DNA of 64,000 nucleotides, from contig NZ_SLWY01000004.1 in assembly GCF_004341245.1 (NCBI RefSeq), positions 62,001 through 126,000 of the forward strand. Direction: 5' to 3'. Below the pieces are notes generated by a model, which worked only from the letters and a program-made list of their open reading frames with translations, was not told the DNA's origin and made no database searches. Both the position numbers and the translations under genes were made by a program. Positions 29,900 through 40,700 of this stretch are shown in pieces. This stretch comes from Plasticicumulans lactativorans (lineage in GTDB: Bacteria; Pseudomonadota; Gammaproteobacteria; Competibacterales; Competibacteraceae). The first letter of the stretch is position 1. Every line of letters starts with the position of its first letter.

Positions 29900-30993
29900 A
29901 CGCCCGCCGCCTGCACCGCGCGCTCGTGCACGCCTGCGCGGCGCTCGCGCTCGCCGGCTGCGCCGGCCCGCTCGCCGAACTCGCCGCCCCGCCCGCACCG
30001 AGCTGCGCCGCGGTGCCCGACGCCTGCTTCGCCGCCGGGCGCGCGCAGTTCGAGGACTACCGGCGGGCGAAGATCGAGACCATCCGCGCCCGCGGCGACC
30101 GCGACCGCCTGCCGAGCGCCCCGGTCGCCCGCCTGCACGCCGGGCGCACCGCCTACGCCGCGCTGCTGGTCCACGGCCTCAACGATTCGGCCTACTACAT
30201 GGCCGACCTCGCCGACCTGCTCTACGCGCACGGCTTCAACGTCGTCACCGTGCTGCTGCCGGGGCACGGCACCCGCACCGCCGACATGCTGGACGTGACC
30301 GCCGAGCAGTGGCGCGCCGAGGTCGAAACCGGCCTGGCGCTGGCGGCGATGTTCGGCGACGAGCTGGTGGTCGGCGGCATGTCGCTCGGTGCCGCGCTCG
30401 GCATCGACGCCGCGCTGCGCCGCCCCGACATCCACGGCCTGGTGCTGTTCGTGCCGGCGCTGGAGCTGCGCCACTACGACGCCGTCGCCGGGCTGAGCTG
30501 CGCGCCCGGCCTGCGCGAGGAAGCGGTCGTCACCGCGATCCCGGAGAACCCGGTCAAGTACAAGGTGCGCGTCGGCAACGGCGTGTGCCAGTTGCGCCGG
30601 CTGATGGCGCACAACCTCGCCCACGGCGAACCGCGGCGCGACGGCGCGGTGACCACCGAGGAGAAGGTGCGCGCGCTCGGCGCGCAGCTGCGGGTGCCGA
30701 CCTTCGTCGCGCTGACCTACGCCGACGAGCGCGTGTCGCCGCAGGCCGAACTCGCCTTCGCCGGCAGCATCGCCGCGCCGGTCGTCGTCGTCACCGCCGG
30801 CGTGCCCGAGGCCGGCGACCCGCCGCAACTCGCCAACGGCGGGCGCATCCTGCCGATCACCACCGACGCGCTGCCGCACTCGTACCTGGTGCGCCGCAGC
30901 AACCCCTACAACGGCGAGGCCAACCCGCACTTCGACGCGCTCGCACGCACGCTCGGCGGCTTCCTCGACGCGCACTTCCCGGCGCGGCGCTGA
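29896..30993 (+). CDS. Alpha/beta-hydrolase lipoprotein
   Basis: This 365-residue envelope protein has a lipoprotein signal (ALVHACAALALAGCAG, lipobox LAGC with Cys near residue 22). The alpha/beta-hydrolase fold shows the oxyanion segment LLVHGLNDSAYYMADL, LLPGHGTRTADML, the nucleophile elbow GGMSLGAALG with Ser in GxSxG, an acidic residue in ALTYADERVS, and a late histidine in DALPHSYLVR. Monoacylglycerol lipase-like or esterase activity is plausible; the substrate is unknown. It is translationally coupled to the upstream membrane protein and ends 12 bases from the convergent UPF0303 gene. Confidence 0.82.
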   Translation: MNARRLHRALVHACAALALAGCAGPLAELAAPPAPSCAAVPDACFAAGRAQFEDYRRAKIETIRARGDRDRLPSAPVARLHAGRTAYAALLVHGLNDSAYYMADLADLLYAHGFNVVTVLLPGHGTRTADMLDVTAEQWRAEVETGLALAAMFGDELVVGGMSLGAALGIDAALRRPDIHGLVLFVPALELRHYDAVAGLSCAPGLREEAVVTAIPENPVKYKVRVGNGVCQLRRLMAHNLAHGEPRRDGAVTTEEKVRALGAQLRVPTFVALTYADERVSPQAELAFAGSIAAPVVVVTAGVPEAGDPPQLANGGRILPITTDALPHSYLVRRSNPYNGEANPHFDALARTLGGFLDAHFPARR

Positions 30994-31005
30994 GCCGCGC
31001 GGCGC

Positions 31006-31494
31006 TCACGGCAGCGCGGCGACGCCGTCGACGCCGAGGTGCGCGCCCAGCACGCCGACGATCAGCGCGTGGTCCTCGCGCGACGGCAGGCCGGAGACGG
31101 TGATCGCGGCGACCACCCCGGCGCCGCGCACGCGCACCGGGAAGCTGCCGCCGACCGCGGCGTAATCCATCGGGTCGAGCCCGATGTCCGGCCCCAGCAC
31201 CTTGCCCTGGGCCGCGAACTTCGCCCCGGCGAGCATCGACGAGCACTGGAAGCGCAGCGTCACGTTGCTCTTGCGCCGCGCCCACTCGTCGTTGTCGCCC
31301 GAGGAGCCCGGCAGCGCCGCGAAGAACAGCCGCCGCTCGACACGGCGGATGTCGATGACGACGGCGGCCTCGCGCGCCGCCGCCGCGGCGCGCAGCGCGC
31401 AGCCGAGCTCGAACGCGGTGGTCTCGTCGAAGGCGCTGAAGACCAGCGCCTGCTCCTGCCGTTCGAGCGCGGCGATCAGATCGGTGTTGCTCAA
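31006..31494 (-). CDS. UPF0303/HbpS-like domain protein
   Basis: This 162-residue protein belongs to the UPF0303 (HbpS-like fold) family, related to yeast YBR137W. Family landmarks are ALVFSAFDETTAFELGCALR, RRVERRLFFAALPGSSGDND, WARRKSNVTLRFQCSS, GLDPMDYAAVGGSFPVRV and VVAAITVSGLPSREDHALI. Some relatives bind haem, but the function is not settled. A TTG start at 31494 is proposed, since it begins the conserved region and has GGGGAG nine bases upstream; no in-frame ATG fits. It is convergent with the hydrolase gene. Confidence 0.82.
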   Translation of the reverse strand: MSNTDLIAALERQEQALVFSAFDETTAFELGCALRAAAAAREAAVVIDIRRVERRLFFAALPGSSGDNDEWARRKSNVTLRFQCSSMLAGAKFAAQGKVLGPDIGLDPMDYAAVGGSFPVRVRGAGVVAAITVSGLPSREDHALIVGVLGAHLGVDGVAALP

Positions 31495-31643
31495 CTGGAA
31501 AGTCTCCCCGCTGGGGGCCGTCCGGCGACCTGCGCCGTGCGGCCGAAACGGCGCCGGGCGCCGCGGTCGGCCCCGGGGCGCCCGGCGCCGGGGGGCGGCG
31601 CGACGATACGTGAGCGGGCAGGGCCGGACAACGCGCCGGCGCG

Positions 31644-32069
31644 TCAGCGGTCGAGGCGCTTCTTCATGTGGTACAGCAGGGTGCCGATCGGCCGGTCCTC
31701 CAGCACGCCGTACACCTGGTAGCCGAGGCGCTCGTAGAACGCCCGCGCGCCCACCGTCTTCAGGAACGCCACCACCGCCCCGTGCGCGCGGCCGAAGTCC
31801 TCGACCCGCCCGAGCAGCGCCGACGCAATCCCGCGCCGCCGGTACGCCGCGTCGACCCACAGCACCTCGACCTCGACACCGTTCCAGTACACCGCGGCCT
31901 TGATCCCGCCCACCACCACCCCGTCCCCGTCGCGCACGAACGCCGCCACCGGCACGTCCGCCGACGCATCGGGCAGCCCGGGCAGCACCGATACCGTGTA
32001 ACGCCACATCCCGGCCTCCAGCGCAGCGAGGTCGGCGGGATCGGGGGCGGTGGTGAGGTCGATGTGCAT
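31644..32069 (-). CDS. GNAT-family N-acetyltransferase
   Basis: This 141-residue acetyltransferase has the GNAT fold. Motif A, the acetyl-CoA pyrophosphate loop, is VLWVDAAYRRRGIASALLGR (R/Q-x-x-G-x-G/A type), followed by GAVVAFLKTVGARAFYERLG and YQVYGVLED. The N-terminal half is MHIDLTTAPDPADLAALEAG. The substrate cannot be told. It resembles a group annotated as acting on small amines or antibiotics, without direct evidence here. Divergently, 184 bases away, begins the second type I RM operon, so this gene marks its left border. Confidence 0.85.
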   Translation of the reverse strand: MHIDLTTAPDPADLAALEAGMWRYTVSVLPGLPDASADVPVAAFVRDGDGVVVGGIKAAVYWNGVEVEVLWVDAAYRRRGIASALLGRVEDFGRAHGAVVAFLKTVGARAFYERLGYQVYGVLEDRPIGTLLYHMKKRLDR

Positions 32070-32253
32070 GGCGCGGCGGACGGGTGCGGTGACGGCGGGG
32101 CGCCTACGTTAGCGCCGATGATGGCGGCGCACCCGCCCGCGTGGTCCCGGGCCACCCGCTTCCAGGGCATTGGCAACCAGCCTCGCGACCCCGGATCATC
32201 CCACCCCGCCCGCGACCCCGCGCAATGACCGGCCGACGACTGGAAGCCCACCG

Positions 32254-34764
32254 ATGCCTTTGACCCTGCCCCAACTGGAACGCCACCTGTTCAAGGCCGC
32301 CGACATCCTGCGCGGCAAGATGGACGCGTCGGAGTTCAAGGAATACATCTTCGGCATGCTGTTCCTGAAGCGCTGCTCCGACGTGTTCGAGCAGCGGCGC
32401 GAGGAGGTCATCCGGCTGGAAATGGACGCGGGCAAGACCGAAGGCCAGGCCCGCCTGTCGGCCGAAGTCGAGCGCTGGTACAAGCGGGAAGGCTTCTTCT
32501 GGGTGCCACCCCAGTCTCGATACGGCTATCTACTGAACGAGGCGCACCATAACGTAGGCGACTTCCTCAACAAGGCGTTGACGGGCATCGAAACGGCCAA
32601 CACCAGCCTGTACGACGTGCTTGAGCACATCGACTTCACCCGCAAGATCGGCAGCAGCAAGATCCCCGACAGCAAGCTGCGCCAGTTGATCACCCATTTC
32701 GGCACCTACCGCCTGCGCAACGAGGACTTCGAGTTCCCCGACCTGCTCGGCGCCGCCTACGAGTACCTGATCGGCGAGTTCGCCGACTCCGCCGGCAAGA
32801 AGGGCGGCGAGTTCTACACGCCGCGCTCGGTGGTGCGGATGATGGTGCGGCTGCTCAAACCCCGGCTCGCCCACGACATCTACGACCCCTGCTGCGGCTC
32901 GGGCGGCATGCTGATCGCCGCCAAGGAATACATCGACGAGCACGGCGAGGACGGCCGCAAGGCCAACCTGTTCGGCCAGGAGTTCAACGGCACGGTGTGG
33001 TCCATCGCCAAGATGAACATGCTGCTGCACGGCATCAGCACGGCGGACCTGCGAAACGATGACACCCTCACCGATCCGCAGCACGTCGAAGGCGGCGAGT
33101 TGATGCGCTTCGACCGCGTGCTGACCAACCCGCCGTTCTCGATCAACTGGGGCAACGCCGAGAAGAACGCCGACGGCAACCCGGCCTGGAACCCCCGCTT
33201 CCCCGAGCGCTTCCGTTATGGGCAGGTGCCGCTCGGCGCGAAGAAGGCCGATCTGATGTTCCTGCAGCACATGCTCGCCGTCACCCGCGACGGCGGCATG
33301 GTCGCCACCGTCATGCCGCACGGCGTGCTGTTCCGCGGTGGCGAGGAAAGGGCCATCCGCGCCGGCATCATCAATGACGACCTGCTCGAAGCCGTGATCG
33401 GCGTCGCGCCCAACCTGTTCTACGGCACCGGCATCCCCGCCTGCATCCTGGTGCTGCGGAAACAGCAGCAGAACGGCGCGCATCGCGTCAGCGGCAAACC
33501 CGCCGAGCGGCAGGGCCGCGTGCTGTTCATCAACGCCGACCGCGAATTCTTCGAAGGCCGGGCGCAGAACCACCTGCTGCCCGAGCACATCGAGAAGATC
33601 GTCACCACCTTCGACGCTTTCCGGGAAGTGCCCGGCTTCTCGGCCATCGTCGACAACGCCACGCTGAAGGCCAACGACTACAACCTCAACATCCGCCGCT
33701 ACGCCGACAACGCCCCGCCGCCCGAGCCGCACGACGTGCGCGCGCACCTGATCGGCGGCGTGCCCAAGGCCGAAATCGCGGCCAAGGCCGCGCTGTTTGC
33801 CGCACATGGCCTGAACCCGATGGACCTGCTGGTTGACCGTGACGCCAAGTACCTGGACTTCCGGCCCGAGCTGGCCAAGCGGCAGGACCTCAAGCCGGCC
33901 ATCGAAGGCAACGCCGGGCTGGTCGCCAAGGAAGCGGCCATTCGCAAAGCCTTCGAGGGCTGGTGGCAGGCGCACAGCACCCGCATCACTCAGCTTTCCG
34001 GGCAGATGGACAACGCGGCCAGCCTCGTCGCCCTGCGCAACGACCTGCTGGCCAGCTTCAGCGAGTCGCTCGAAGCCATCGGCCTGCTCGATCCCTTCCA
34101 GGTGCGCGGCATCGTCGCCGGCTTCTGGTACCAGACCAAGTACGACTTCCTCACCCTGATGGCGCGCGGCGCCAGGGGCGTGGTCGACGCGTGGCGCACC
34201 GGCATCGTCACCGCGCGGGAAGACAAGGGAGCCAAGGAAAGCCCGCTGGAGCACAAGCTGGTCAAGTTCCTGATGAGCGACTTCGTCGAGGCCATCAACG
34301 AGCTGGAGGCGAAGAAGGCCGAGCTGGACGGCCAGATCAAGGCCGCCAGCCCTTCGGTGCCCGAGGGCGAAGACGGTGCCGACGCCGAGGCTGGCACCGA
34401 GGCCGCGGACGGGGATGAGGACGACGAGAACGCGGTGGACGAGGCCCAGCTCAAGGCCTGGAAGAAGGAGCTCACCGCGGTCAAGAAGCAGCTCAAGGCC
34501 AAGGACGACAGCTTCAAGCAGCACATCAACGCCGCCGTCGATGGCCTGTCGCCCGAAGCCGCCGCCGAGCTGCTGCTAGCCATCCTGCACGACGACATGC
34601 GCGCGATCGTCGAGCGTTACATCGCCGCCCAGCGCAAGGAGATCGTCGCGGCATTCGAGAACGGGTGGGACAAGTACCGCGTGACGCTGACCGAGATCGA
34701 GGACAAGCGGGATGCGGCGGCGCGGGCGCTGCAGGGGTTTTTGAAGGGGTTGGGGTATGTCTGA
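32254..34764 (+). CDS. hsdM: Type I restriction-modification methyltransferase subunit HsdM (long form)
   Basis: This 836-residue N6-adenine methyltransferase subunit has an N-terminal helical HsdM_N domain ([20 protein letters not shown]) and the SAM motif DPCCGSGG at residues 211-218. The catalytic NPPF lies at 292-295; [19 protein letters not shown] precedes the fold as usual. Ordinary HsdM proteins are about 500-550 residues. This one carries a C-terminal extension of about 300 residues with a highly acidic stretch (about residues 705-730) and a predicted coiled coil, a variant known in some type I systems. The ATG at 32254 is the conserved start. It overlaps hsdS by 8 bases. It belongs to a different subfamily from HsdM at 1225, so the two loci are not recent duplicates. 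Confidence 0.95.
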   Translation: MPLTLPQLERHLFKAADILRGKMDASEFKEYIFGMLFLKRCSDVFEQRREEVIRLEMDAGKTEGQARLSAEVERWYKREGFFWVPPQSRYGYLLNEAHHNVGDFLNKALTGIETANTSLYDVLEHIDFTRKIGSSKIPDSKLRQLITHFGTYRLRNEDFEFPDLLGAAYEYLIGEFADSAGKKGGEFYTPRSVVRMMVRLLKPRLAHDIYDPCCGSGGMLIAAKEYIDEHGEDGRKANLFGQEFNGTVWSIAKMNMLLHGISTADLRNDDTLTDPQHVEGGELMRFDRVLTNPPFSINWGNAEKNADGNPAWNPRFPERFRYGQVPLGAKKADLMFLQHMLAVTRDGGMVATVMPHGVLFRGGEERAIRAGIINDDLLEAVIGVAPNLFYGTGIPACILVLRKQQQNGAHRVSGKPAERQGRVLFINADREFFEGRAQNHLLPEHIEKIVTTFDAFREVPGFSAIVDNATLKANDYNLNIRRYADNAPPPEPHDVRAHLIGGVPKAEIAAKAALFAAHGLNPMDLLVDRDAKYLDFRPELAKRQDLKPAIEGNAGLVAKEAAIRKAFEGWWQAHSTRITQLSGQMDNAASLVALRNDLLASFSESLEAIGLLDPFQVRGIVAGFWYQTKYDFLTLMARGARGVVDAWRTGIVTAREDKGAKESPLEHKLVKFLMSDFVEAINELEAKKAELDGQIKAASPSVPEGEDGADAEAGTEAADGDEDDENAVDEAQLKAWKKELTAVKKQLKAKDDSFKQHINAAVDGLSPEAAAELLLAILHDDMRAIVERYIAAQRKEIVAAFENGWDKYRVTLTEIEDKRDAAARALQGFLKGLGYV

Positions 34765-36022
34765 CGACGAAGCGAGTCTTTACCGCGCACTGTCAGCACT
34801 AGTGTCGCCGGTCGACACCAAGATCACTGTACGCAAGGACCCGATAAAGCCATACGTTGGACTGGAAAACATCCCTTCGCGTGGTGCGCACTTGGTGGGT
34901 TGGGCGATCGCAAGCTCGTCAATCAGCACCAATGCCATATTCCAGGCCGGCGACATCCTTTTCGGCAAGCTGCGCCCCAACCTGCGCAAATGCGTCGTTG
35001 CACCTTTCGACGGCTACTGCTCAACGGACATCTTGGTCTTGCGACCGAATACGGGGATCGATCCAAGCTTTGCGGGAAAAGTGCTTCGGACCGAGCTAGT
35101 CGGCGCGGCGGCTGAGATGACATCTGTCGGCACGAAGATGCCGCGAACTTCGTGGAAGCACCTGAGTGAACTGGGGGTCTTCTGTCCTGGCTTTCCTGAG
35201 CAGTCGAAGATCGCCCAGATCCTCGACACCCTCGACACCGCCATCCACGAAACCGAGGCGATCATCGCCAAGCTCAAGGCCGTCAAGCAGGGCCTGCTGC
35301 ACGACCTGCTGACACGCGGCATCGACTCCAACGGCGAACTGCGCCCGCCCCAGGCCGAGGCGCCACAACTCTACAAGGAGTCGCCGCTGGGGTGGATTCC
35401 GAAGGAGTGGGAGATTGGTCCCGCGGCGACCTATTGTGACCGACTAACCGTCGGGGTTGTGAACACTGCCACGCACGCGTATGTGCCGGAGGGAGTTCCA
35501 TTCATACGCTCACAGAACGTACGGGCGAATCAGATCATGTTGGAAGACCTTCTCCACGTCACACAGCGGTTCAACCGAGAGCAGATCAAGTCGGTTTTGC
35601 GCGAAGGCGACGTTGTGATCGTTCGGACGGGGTATCCAGGCACAGCGGCGGTGATCCCGGCTTCTCTTGACGGTTCGAATTGCTTCTCGCTAGTGGTCGC
35701 GACACCGCAAAGACAGCGCCTGAACTCTTCGTTCCTAGCGCAGTACATGAACGCCCCCATGGGGCAACGGCAAGTGTCTCGATTGCAGTTCGGTAGCGCA
35801 CAGCACAATTTCAATATCGGGGAGATGCGGATCCTCCCCGTGCCGCGAGCGCCGCTGCCTGAGCAGAGGGCCATCGTGGCATCGGTACTGCAAGTCGATG
35901 TAAGGCTGACCGCGGAGGAGAGTTGGCTGAAGGCGCTCCGTGCTACGGCTCTGGGTGTCGAGGAAGACCTCCTCACCGGCCGCGTCCGCGTCACGCCGCT
36001 GCTGGAGCACGCCGCGTCATGA
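34757..36022 (+). CDS. hsdS: Type I restriction enzyme specificity subunit HsdS
   Basis: This 421-residue specificity subunit has two target-recognition domains separated by a helical spacer. The first ends in [20 protein letters not shown]. The central spacer [20 protein letters not shown] is followed by [13 protein letters not shown], and the second half runs from [12 protein letters not shown] to [16 protein letters not shown]. The paired LPEQ/FPEQ and helical repeats are diagnostic. The two recognition domains have clearly lower GC than hsdM and hsdR, suggesting exchange by recombination. The start overlaps hsdM; the stop overlaps the next gene by 4 bases (ATGA). The target sequence cannot be deduced. 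Confidence 0.95.
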   Translation: MSDDEASLYRALSALVSPVDTKITVRKDPIKPYVGLENIPSRGAHLVGWAIASSSISTNAIFQAGDILFGKLRPNLRKCVVAPFDGYCSTDILVLRPNTGIDPSFAGKVLRTELVGAAAEMTSVGTKMPRTSWKHLSELGVFCPGFPEQSKIAQILDTLDTAIHETEAIIAKLKAVKQGLLHDLLTRGIDSNGELRPPQAEAPQLYKESPLGWIPKEWEIGPAATYCDRLTVGVVNTATHAYVPEGVPFIRSQNVRANQIMLEDLLHVTQRFNREQIKSVLREGDVVIVRTGYPGTAAVIPASLDGSNCFSLVVATPQRQRLNSSFLAQYMNAPMGQRQVSRLQFGSAQHNFNIGEMRILPVPRAPLPEQRAIVASVLQVDVRLTAEESWLKALRATALGVEEDLLTGRVRVTPLLEHAAS

Positions 36023-37677
36023 CCCCCGGCCTGCCGCCCGCCGAATCGCTCACCGTCGAGTTCAAGAGCGACCGCAAGCGCCTGCCCGACAACGAACTGG
36101 TCGAGGCCGTCGCCTGCCTCGCCAATGCCGAGGGCGGCGAGCTGTGGCTGGGCGTGGAGGACGACGGCACGCCCACCGGGCTGCATCCCGAACACCAGAA
36201 CCTCAACGGCCTCGTCGGGCTGGTCGCCGCGCGGACGGCGCCGTCGGTCACGGTTCAGGTCGATGCGCCGGTGGTCGGCGGGGTGCGCGTGGCGCGCATC
36301 GTCGTGCCGAAGCGCACGGAGGTGTCTACCAGCGCCGGCGTGTATCTGCGCCGCCGCATCAAGTTCGACGGCACGCCCGAATGCGCGCCGATGCTGCCGC
36401 ACGACCGGGTGAGCCGCGCGTCGAGCATGGGCGCACTCGATGTCTCGGCGCAGGCTGTGGAGGGCGCGACGCTGGCGGACTTCGATCCACTCGAGCGCGA
36501 GCGCCTGCGGCAGGCGGTGCAGAAGCACGGCGGCGATCGAGTGCTGCTGGAGCTGGACGACGAAGCCGTCGACGGCGCGCTCGGCTTCACAGTGCGCCAG
36601 CCTGACGGGAGCCGGGTTCCAACGCTGACCGGACTGCTGGTGATCGGGCGCGAGGCGTCGCTGCGCGCGCTGGTTCCCACGCACGAGTTTGCGTTCCAGG
36701 TGCTCGCGGAACAGGCCGTTCGGTTCAACGAGTTCCGCAACTTTCCGCTGATCAAGGCGATCGACTGGCTGGAAACCAATTTCCTGCCCTACAACCCGGA
36801 AGAAGAACTGCAGGTCGGTCTGTTCCGCGTGCCGGTTCCCAAGGTCGATATGGGCGCCTTCCGTGAAGCGGTCGCCAATGCGCTGATCCACCGTGATTAT
36901 TATCGCCTCGGTGCGGTGCATGTGCGCCTGGAGAACGATGCGCTGGTGGTCAGCAACCCCGGCGGGCTGGTGGACGGGGTGACCCTGGCCAACCTGCTCA
37001 CCACGGAGCCGCGCCCGCGCAACCGCGTGCTGGCCGATGCGATGAAGCGCATCGGCATCGTCGAGCGATCCGGTCGCGGTGTGGACAAGATCTATCGCGG
37101 CCTCCTCAAGTTTGGCCGCCCGGCGCCGGACTATGCCCGCACGGACACGACCAGCGTCATCGTCAGGTTGGGAACGGACGCCGCCGACCTCGACTTCAGG
37201 CGGCTGGTGGTCGAGGAAGAGCGCCGCAGCAATGGCGAGCTGCCGATCGACAGCCTGATCGCGCTGGCAGCGCTGCGCGAACTCAAGCGCGTGTCGGCCG
37301 ACGAGCTGGCGCTGCGCATCCAGCGCGACGCCGCCAGCGCCAAGCGCACGCTGGAGGCGCTGACGGAAGCGGGGCTGGTCGAGGCACACGGCACGACGAG
37401 GGGGCGCAGCTACACGCTGTCGGCAAGCGTGTACCAGCGAGCGGGGAGCAAGGCGGCCTATACCCGGCAGAAGGGTTTCTCCGGCATCCAGACCGAACAG
37501 ATGGTGCTGAACTTCGTCAGCCAGCACGGACGCATCAAGCGATCCGAGGCGATGGAACTGTGCCGTTTGACCGACGATCAGGCTTTCCGCCTGCTCAGGA
37601 AGCTGGTGGAGCAAGGACGGTTGGTGGCACACGGCGAGAAGCGCGGGGCCTACTACACGCTGCCCGGCGCGCCGTGA
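36019..37677 (+). CDS. AlbA_2/Schlafen-like DNA-binding and HATPase protein within the RM operon
   Basis: This 552-residue protein has an N-terminal AlbA_2 (divergent AAA_4/Schlafen-like) domain, residues 8-125, with LTVEFKSDRKRLPDNELVEA and GGELWLGVEDDG. A RecG-like HATPase_c_4 domain follows, with AFREAVANALIHRDY (N-box, about 281-295), VVSNPGGLVDGV (G1-like) and IVERSGRGVDKIY. The C-terminus has winged-helix segments (LALRIQRDAASAKRTLEALT; SEAMELCRLTDDQAFRLLRK). Such proteins are commonly annotated as ATP-binding or transcriptional regulators and are often found inside type I RM operons; their role is not established. It is coupled to hsdS by a 4-base overlap and lies before the 10-bp repeats and hsdR. 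Confidence 0.88.
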   Translation: MTPGLPPAESLTVEFKSDRKRLPDNELVEAVACLANAEGGELWLGVEDDGTPTGLHPEHQNLNGLVGLVAARTAPSVTVQVDAPVVGGVRVARIVVPKRTEVSTSAGVYLRRRIKFDGTPECAPMLPHDRVSRASSMGALDVSAQAVEGATLADFDPLERERLRQAVQKHGGDRVLLELDDEAVDGALGFTVRQPDGSRVPTLTGLLVIGREASLRALVPTHEFAFQVLAEQAVRFNEFRNFPLIKAIDWLETNFLPYNPEEELQVGLFRVPVPKVDMGAFREAVANALIHRDYYRLGAVHVRLENDALVVSNPGGLVDGVTLANLLTTEPRPRNRVLADAMKRIGIVERSGRGVDKIYRGLLKFGRPAPDYARTDTTSVIVRLGTDAADLDFRRLVVEEERRSNGELPIDSLIALAALRELKRVSADELALRIQRDAASAKRTLEALTEAGLVEAHGTTRGRSYTLSASVYQRAGSKAAYTRQKGFSGIQTEQMVLNFVSQHGRIKRSEAMELCRLTDDQAFRLLRKLVEQGRLVAHGEKRGAYYTLPGAP

Positions 37678-37686
37678 ATCCGGACT

Positions 37687-37726
37687 TTATGCGCGCTTAT
37701 GCGCGCTTATGCGCACTTATGCGCAA
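37687..37726. repeat. Four tandem 10-bp repeats before hsdR
   Basis: Four head-to-tail copies of TTATGCGCGC (the third ends in AC, the fourth in AA) lie in the 73-base gap between the ATP-binding gene and hsdR. The period is one DNA helical turn. Possible roles are a regulator-binding array, or a slippage-prone tract that alters promoter or leader spacing for hsdR. Confidence 0.85.
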
Positions 37727-37750
37727 CGCCAGAAAACGTAGGGAGCCAGC

Positions 37751-40700
37751 ATGGGTCGGGAACTCGAAGACGTCGAAAAGCCATTTGTGGCACAGCTTGA
37801 GGCGCTGGGCTGGGCACCTGTCGCAGGCAGCCTCGACGCCCCGGCCGCCAGCGACCGCGCGAGCTTCGCCGAGGTGATCCAGGAGCGCGTGCTGCGCGAG
37901 CGCCTGCACGCGCTGAACCCCGGCCCCGGCGGGGCACCGTGGCTGGACGACGCCCGCCTGTCGGAGGCCGTGGCCGCCATCACGCGGCTGGGCACCCACA
38001 AGCTGCTGGAGGCCAACCAAAAGGCCACCGAACTGCTCACCCTCGGATTGACGGTCGAAGGGCTGCCCGGCTGGGACGGCGGACGCGGCCAGACGATCCG
38101 CTACATCGACTGGGAGTCCCCGGCCAATAACCGCTTCACCGTCGTCAGCCAGTACCGGGTGGATTGCCCGCCGGGCTTCAACGCGGCCAAGGCCTTCATC
38201 GTGCCGGACCTGGTGCTGCTGGTGAACGGCGTGCCGCTGGTGGTGGTGGAGTGCAAGAGCCCATCCATCCCCGAGCCGCTGGCCGAAGCCGTCGACCAGT
38301 TGCGCCGCTACAGCAACCAGCGCAAGACCGCCTTCGAGGTGGAGGACAACGAAGGCTGCGAGGCGCTGTTCGCCACCAACCAGTTGCTGGTGGTCACCAG
38401 CTTCGACGAGGCGCGGGTGGGCTGCGTCGGCGCGGCCTGCGAGCACTTTGCGGCGTGGAAGACGGTGGTCGGCCCCGACGGGATCGGCAGCGAGATCGAG
38501 GTGGCACAGGGGCTCGGCAAGTCCGTGCTCTCGGAGCAGGAACGCCTGATCGCCGGGCTGCTGCGGCCTTCGCACCTGCTCGACGCGGTGCGCCACTTCC
38601 TGCTGTTCATGCAGGTGGGCGGGCAGACCATCAAGACGGTGTGCCGCTACCAGCAGTACCGGGCCGTGAACCGTTCGATCGCCCGGCTCAAGACCGGCCA
38701 GACCCGCTTGCAACACGGCGAGCACGACCAGCGCGGCGGGATCATCTGGCACACGCAGGGCTCGGGCAAATCGCTGACGATGGTGTTCCTGGTGCGCAAG
38801 ATGCGCGCCGACGCGCAACTGCGCCGGTTCAAGGTCATCGTCGTCACCGACCGCAAGGACCTGCAGGGCCAGTTGTCGGTGACGGCCACGCTCACCGGCG
38901 AAGTGGTGGAAGTGGCCGAGAGCGCGGTGGGTATCCGGCGACTCGCGCGACGCAAGGGGCCGGGGCTGGTCTTCGCCACGATCCAGAAGTACCGCAACAC
39001 CGACACCGAAGGCGATGCCCCGCTGACGGCGGACGATCTGCCCAGGCTGGCGGAACCGAAGGCGGCCTATGAGGCGGGCGGGCCCTTCGAGGTGCTGAAC
39101 GAGGACGAGGCCATCCTCGTGCTGGTGGACGAGGCGCACCGTACCCAGGCCGGCGACCTGCACGCCAGCCTGCTCGCCGGCCTGCCCAACTGCGCGCGCA
39201 TCGGTTTCACCGGCACGCCGATCATCATGGGTGAAAAAAAGCGCACCCACGAAATCTTCGGCGAGTTCATCGACCGCTACACGATCCGGGAGTCCGAGGC
39301 CGACGGCGCCACGGTGCCGGTGCTCTACGAGGGGCGTACCGCCGTCGGGGCGATCAAGGACGGCGCCAGCCTGGACGAACTGTTCGAGGATCTGTTCCGC
39401 CAGCACACGCCCGAGGAGCTGGAGGCGATCAAGCGGAAGTACGCCACCAAGGGGCACATCTTCGACGCGCCGCTGCTCATTGCCGACAAGGCGCGCGACA
39501 TCCTCCGCCATTACGTCACCCACATCCTGCCCAACGGTTACAAGGCGCAGGTGGTGGCGTACAGCCGGCTGGCGGCGATCCGCTACTTCGATGCGCTCGG
39601 GAAGGCCCGCGACGAATTGCTCGCCGAGGCGCAGGCGCTGTCGCCGGCCGACAAGGCGCTGGACGACGAGGCGCTGTGCCAGCGGCCGCCGAAGGTGCAG
39701 GCGGTGGTGCAGGCCTGGCGCTACCGCGACACCCTGGCCCGCATCGAGTTCGCGCCGATCATCTCCGGCAGCAACAACGACGATCCGGCCTGGAAGCCAT
39801 GGACCGACAACGCGGCGCAGGAGCAACTGATCAAGCGCTTCAAGAAGCCCCTGTTCCACGCCCGGCCCGACAAGGCCGATCCGCTGACCTTCCTGGTCGT
39901 GAAGTCGATGCTGCTGACCGGCTTCGACGCACCCATCGAGGGGGTGATGTACCTGGACCGACCGATCCGCGAAGCGGAACTCCTGCAGGCCATCGCACGC
40001 GTCAACCGCACCGGCTTCGGCAAACGCTGCGGTGTCGTGGTCGATTACTACGGCGTGGCGCAGCACCTGAAGGAAGCGCTCGCCGCCTACGCCGACGAGG
40101 ACGTTGAAGGCGCGCTCGCCAGCCTCGGGGACGAGGTACCGGTGCTGCGCGATCGCCATCTGCGCGTCGTGGACCTGTTCCGCCAGCAGGGCATCGACCC
40201 GTTTGCCGACACCGAGGCCTGCGTCGCGGTGCTGGGCGACGAGCGCCTGCGCGCGGAGTTCGCGGTCAAGCTCAAGGCCTTCCTCGCCTCGCTGGACACC
40301 GTGCTGCCCCGCCCCGAAGGATTGCCGTACTCGGGTGACGCGAAGCAACTGGCCTACATCCACGCGCGGGCCCGCAACCGCTACAAGGACATGCCGGTCC
40401 TCGGCAAGGACGTGGGCGCCAAGGTGCGCAAGCTGATCGACGACCACGTGATTTCGTTGGGAGTGGACCCCAAGATCCCGCCGATCCAGCTCACCGACGT
40501 CGAATTCGACAGCCACGTCGCCCGTGCATCCGGCGACCGCGCCAAGGCTTCCGAAATGGAGCACGCCATCCGCGCCCACATCCGCAAGCACCTGGACGAG
40601 GACCCGGTGCTGTACCGCAAGCTGTCGGAGCGGCTTAACGACATCCTCAGGTCGCTGGGCGAGCAATGGGACCAGCTCCTCGCGCAACTGCAGCAGATCA

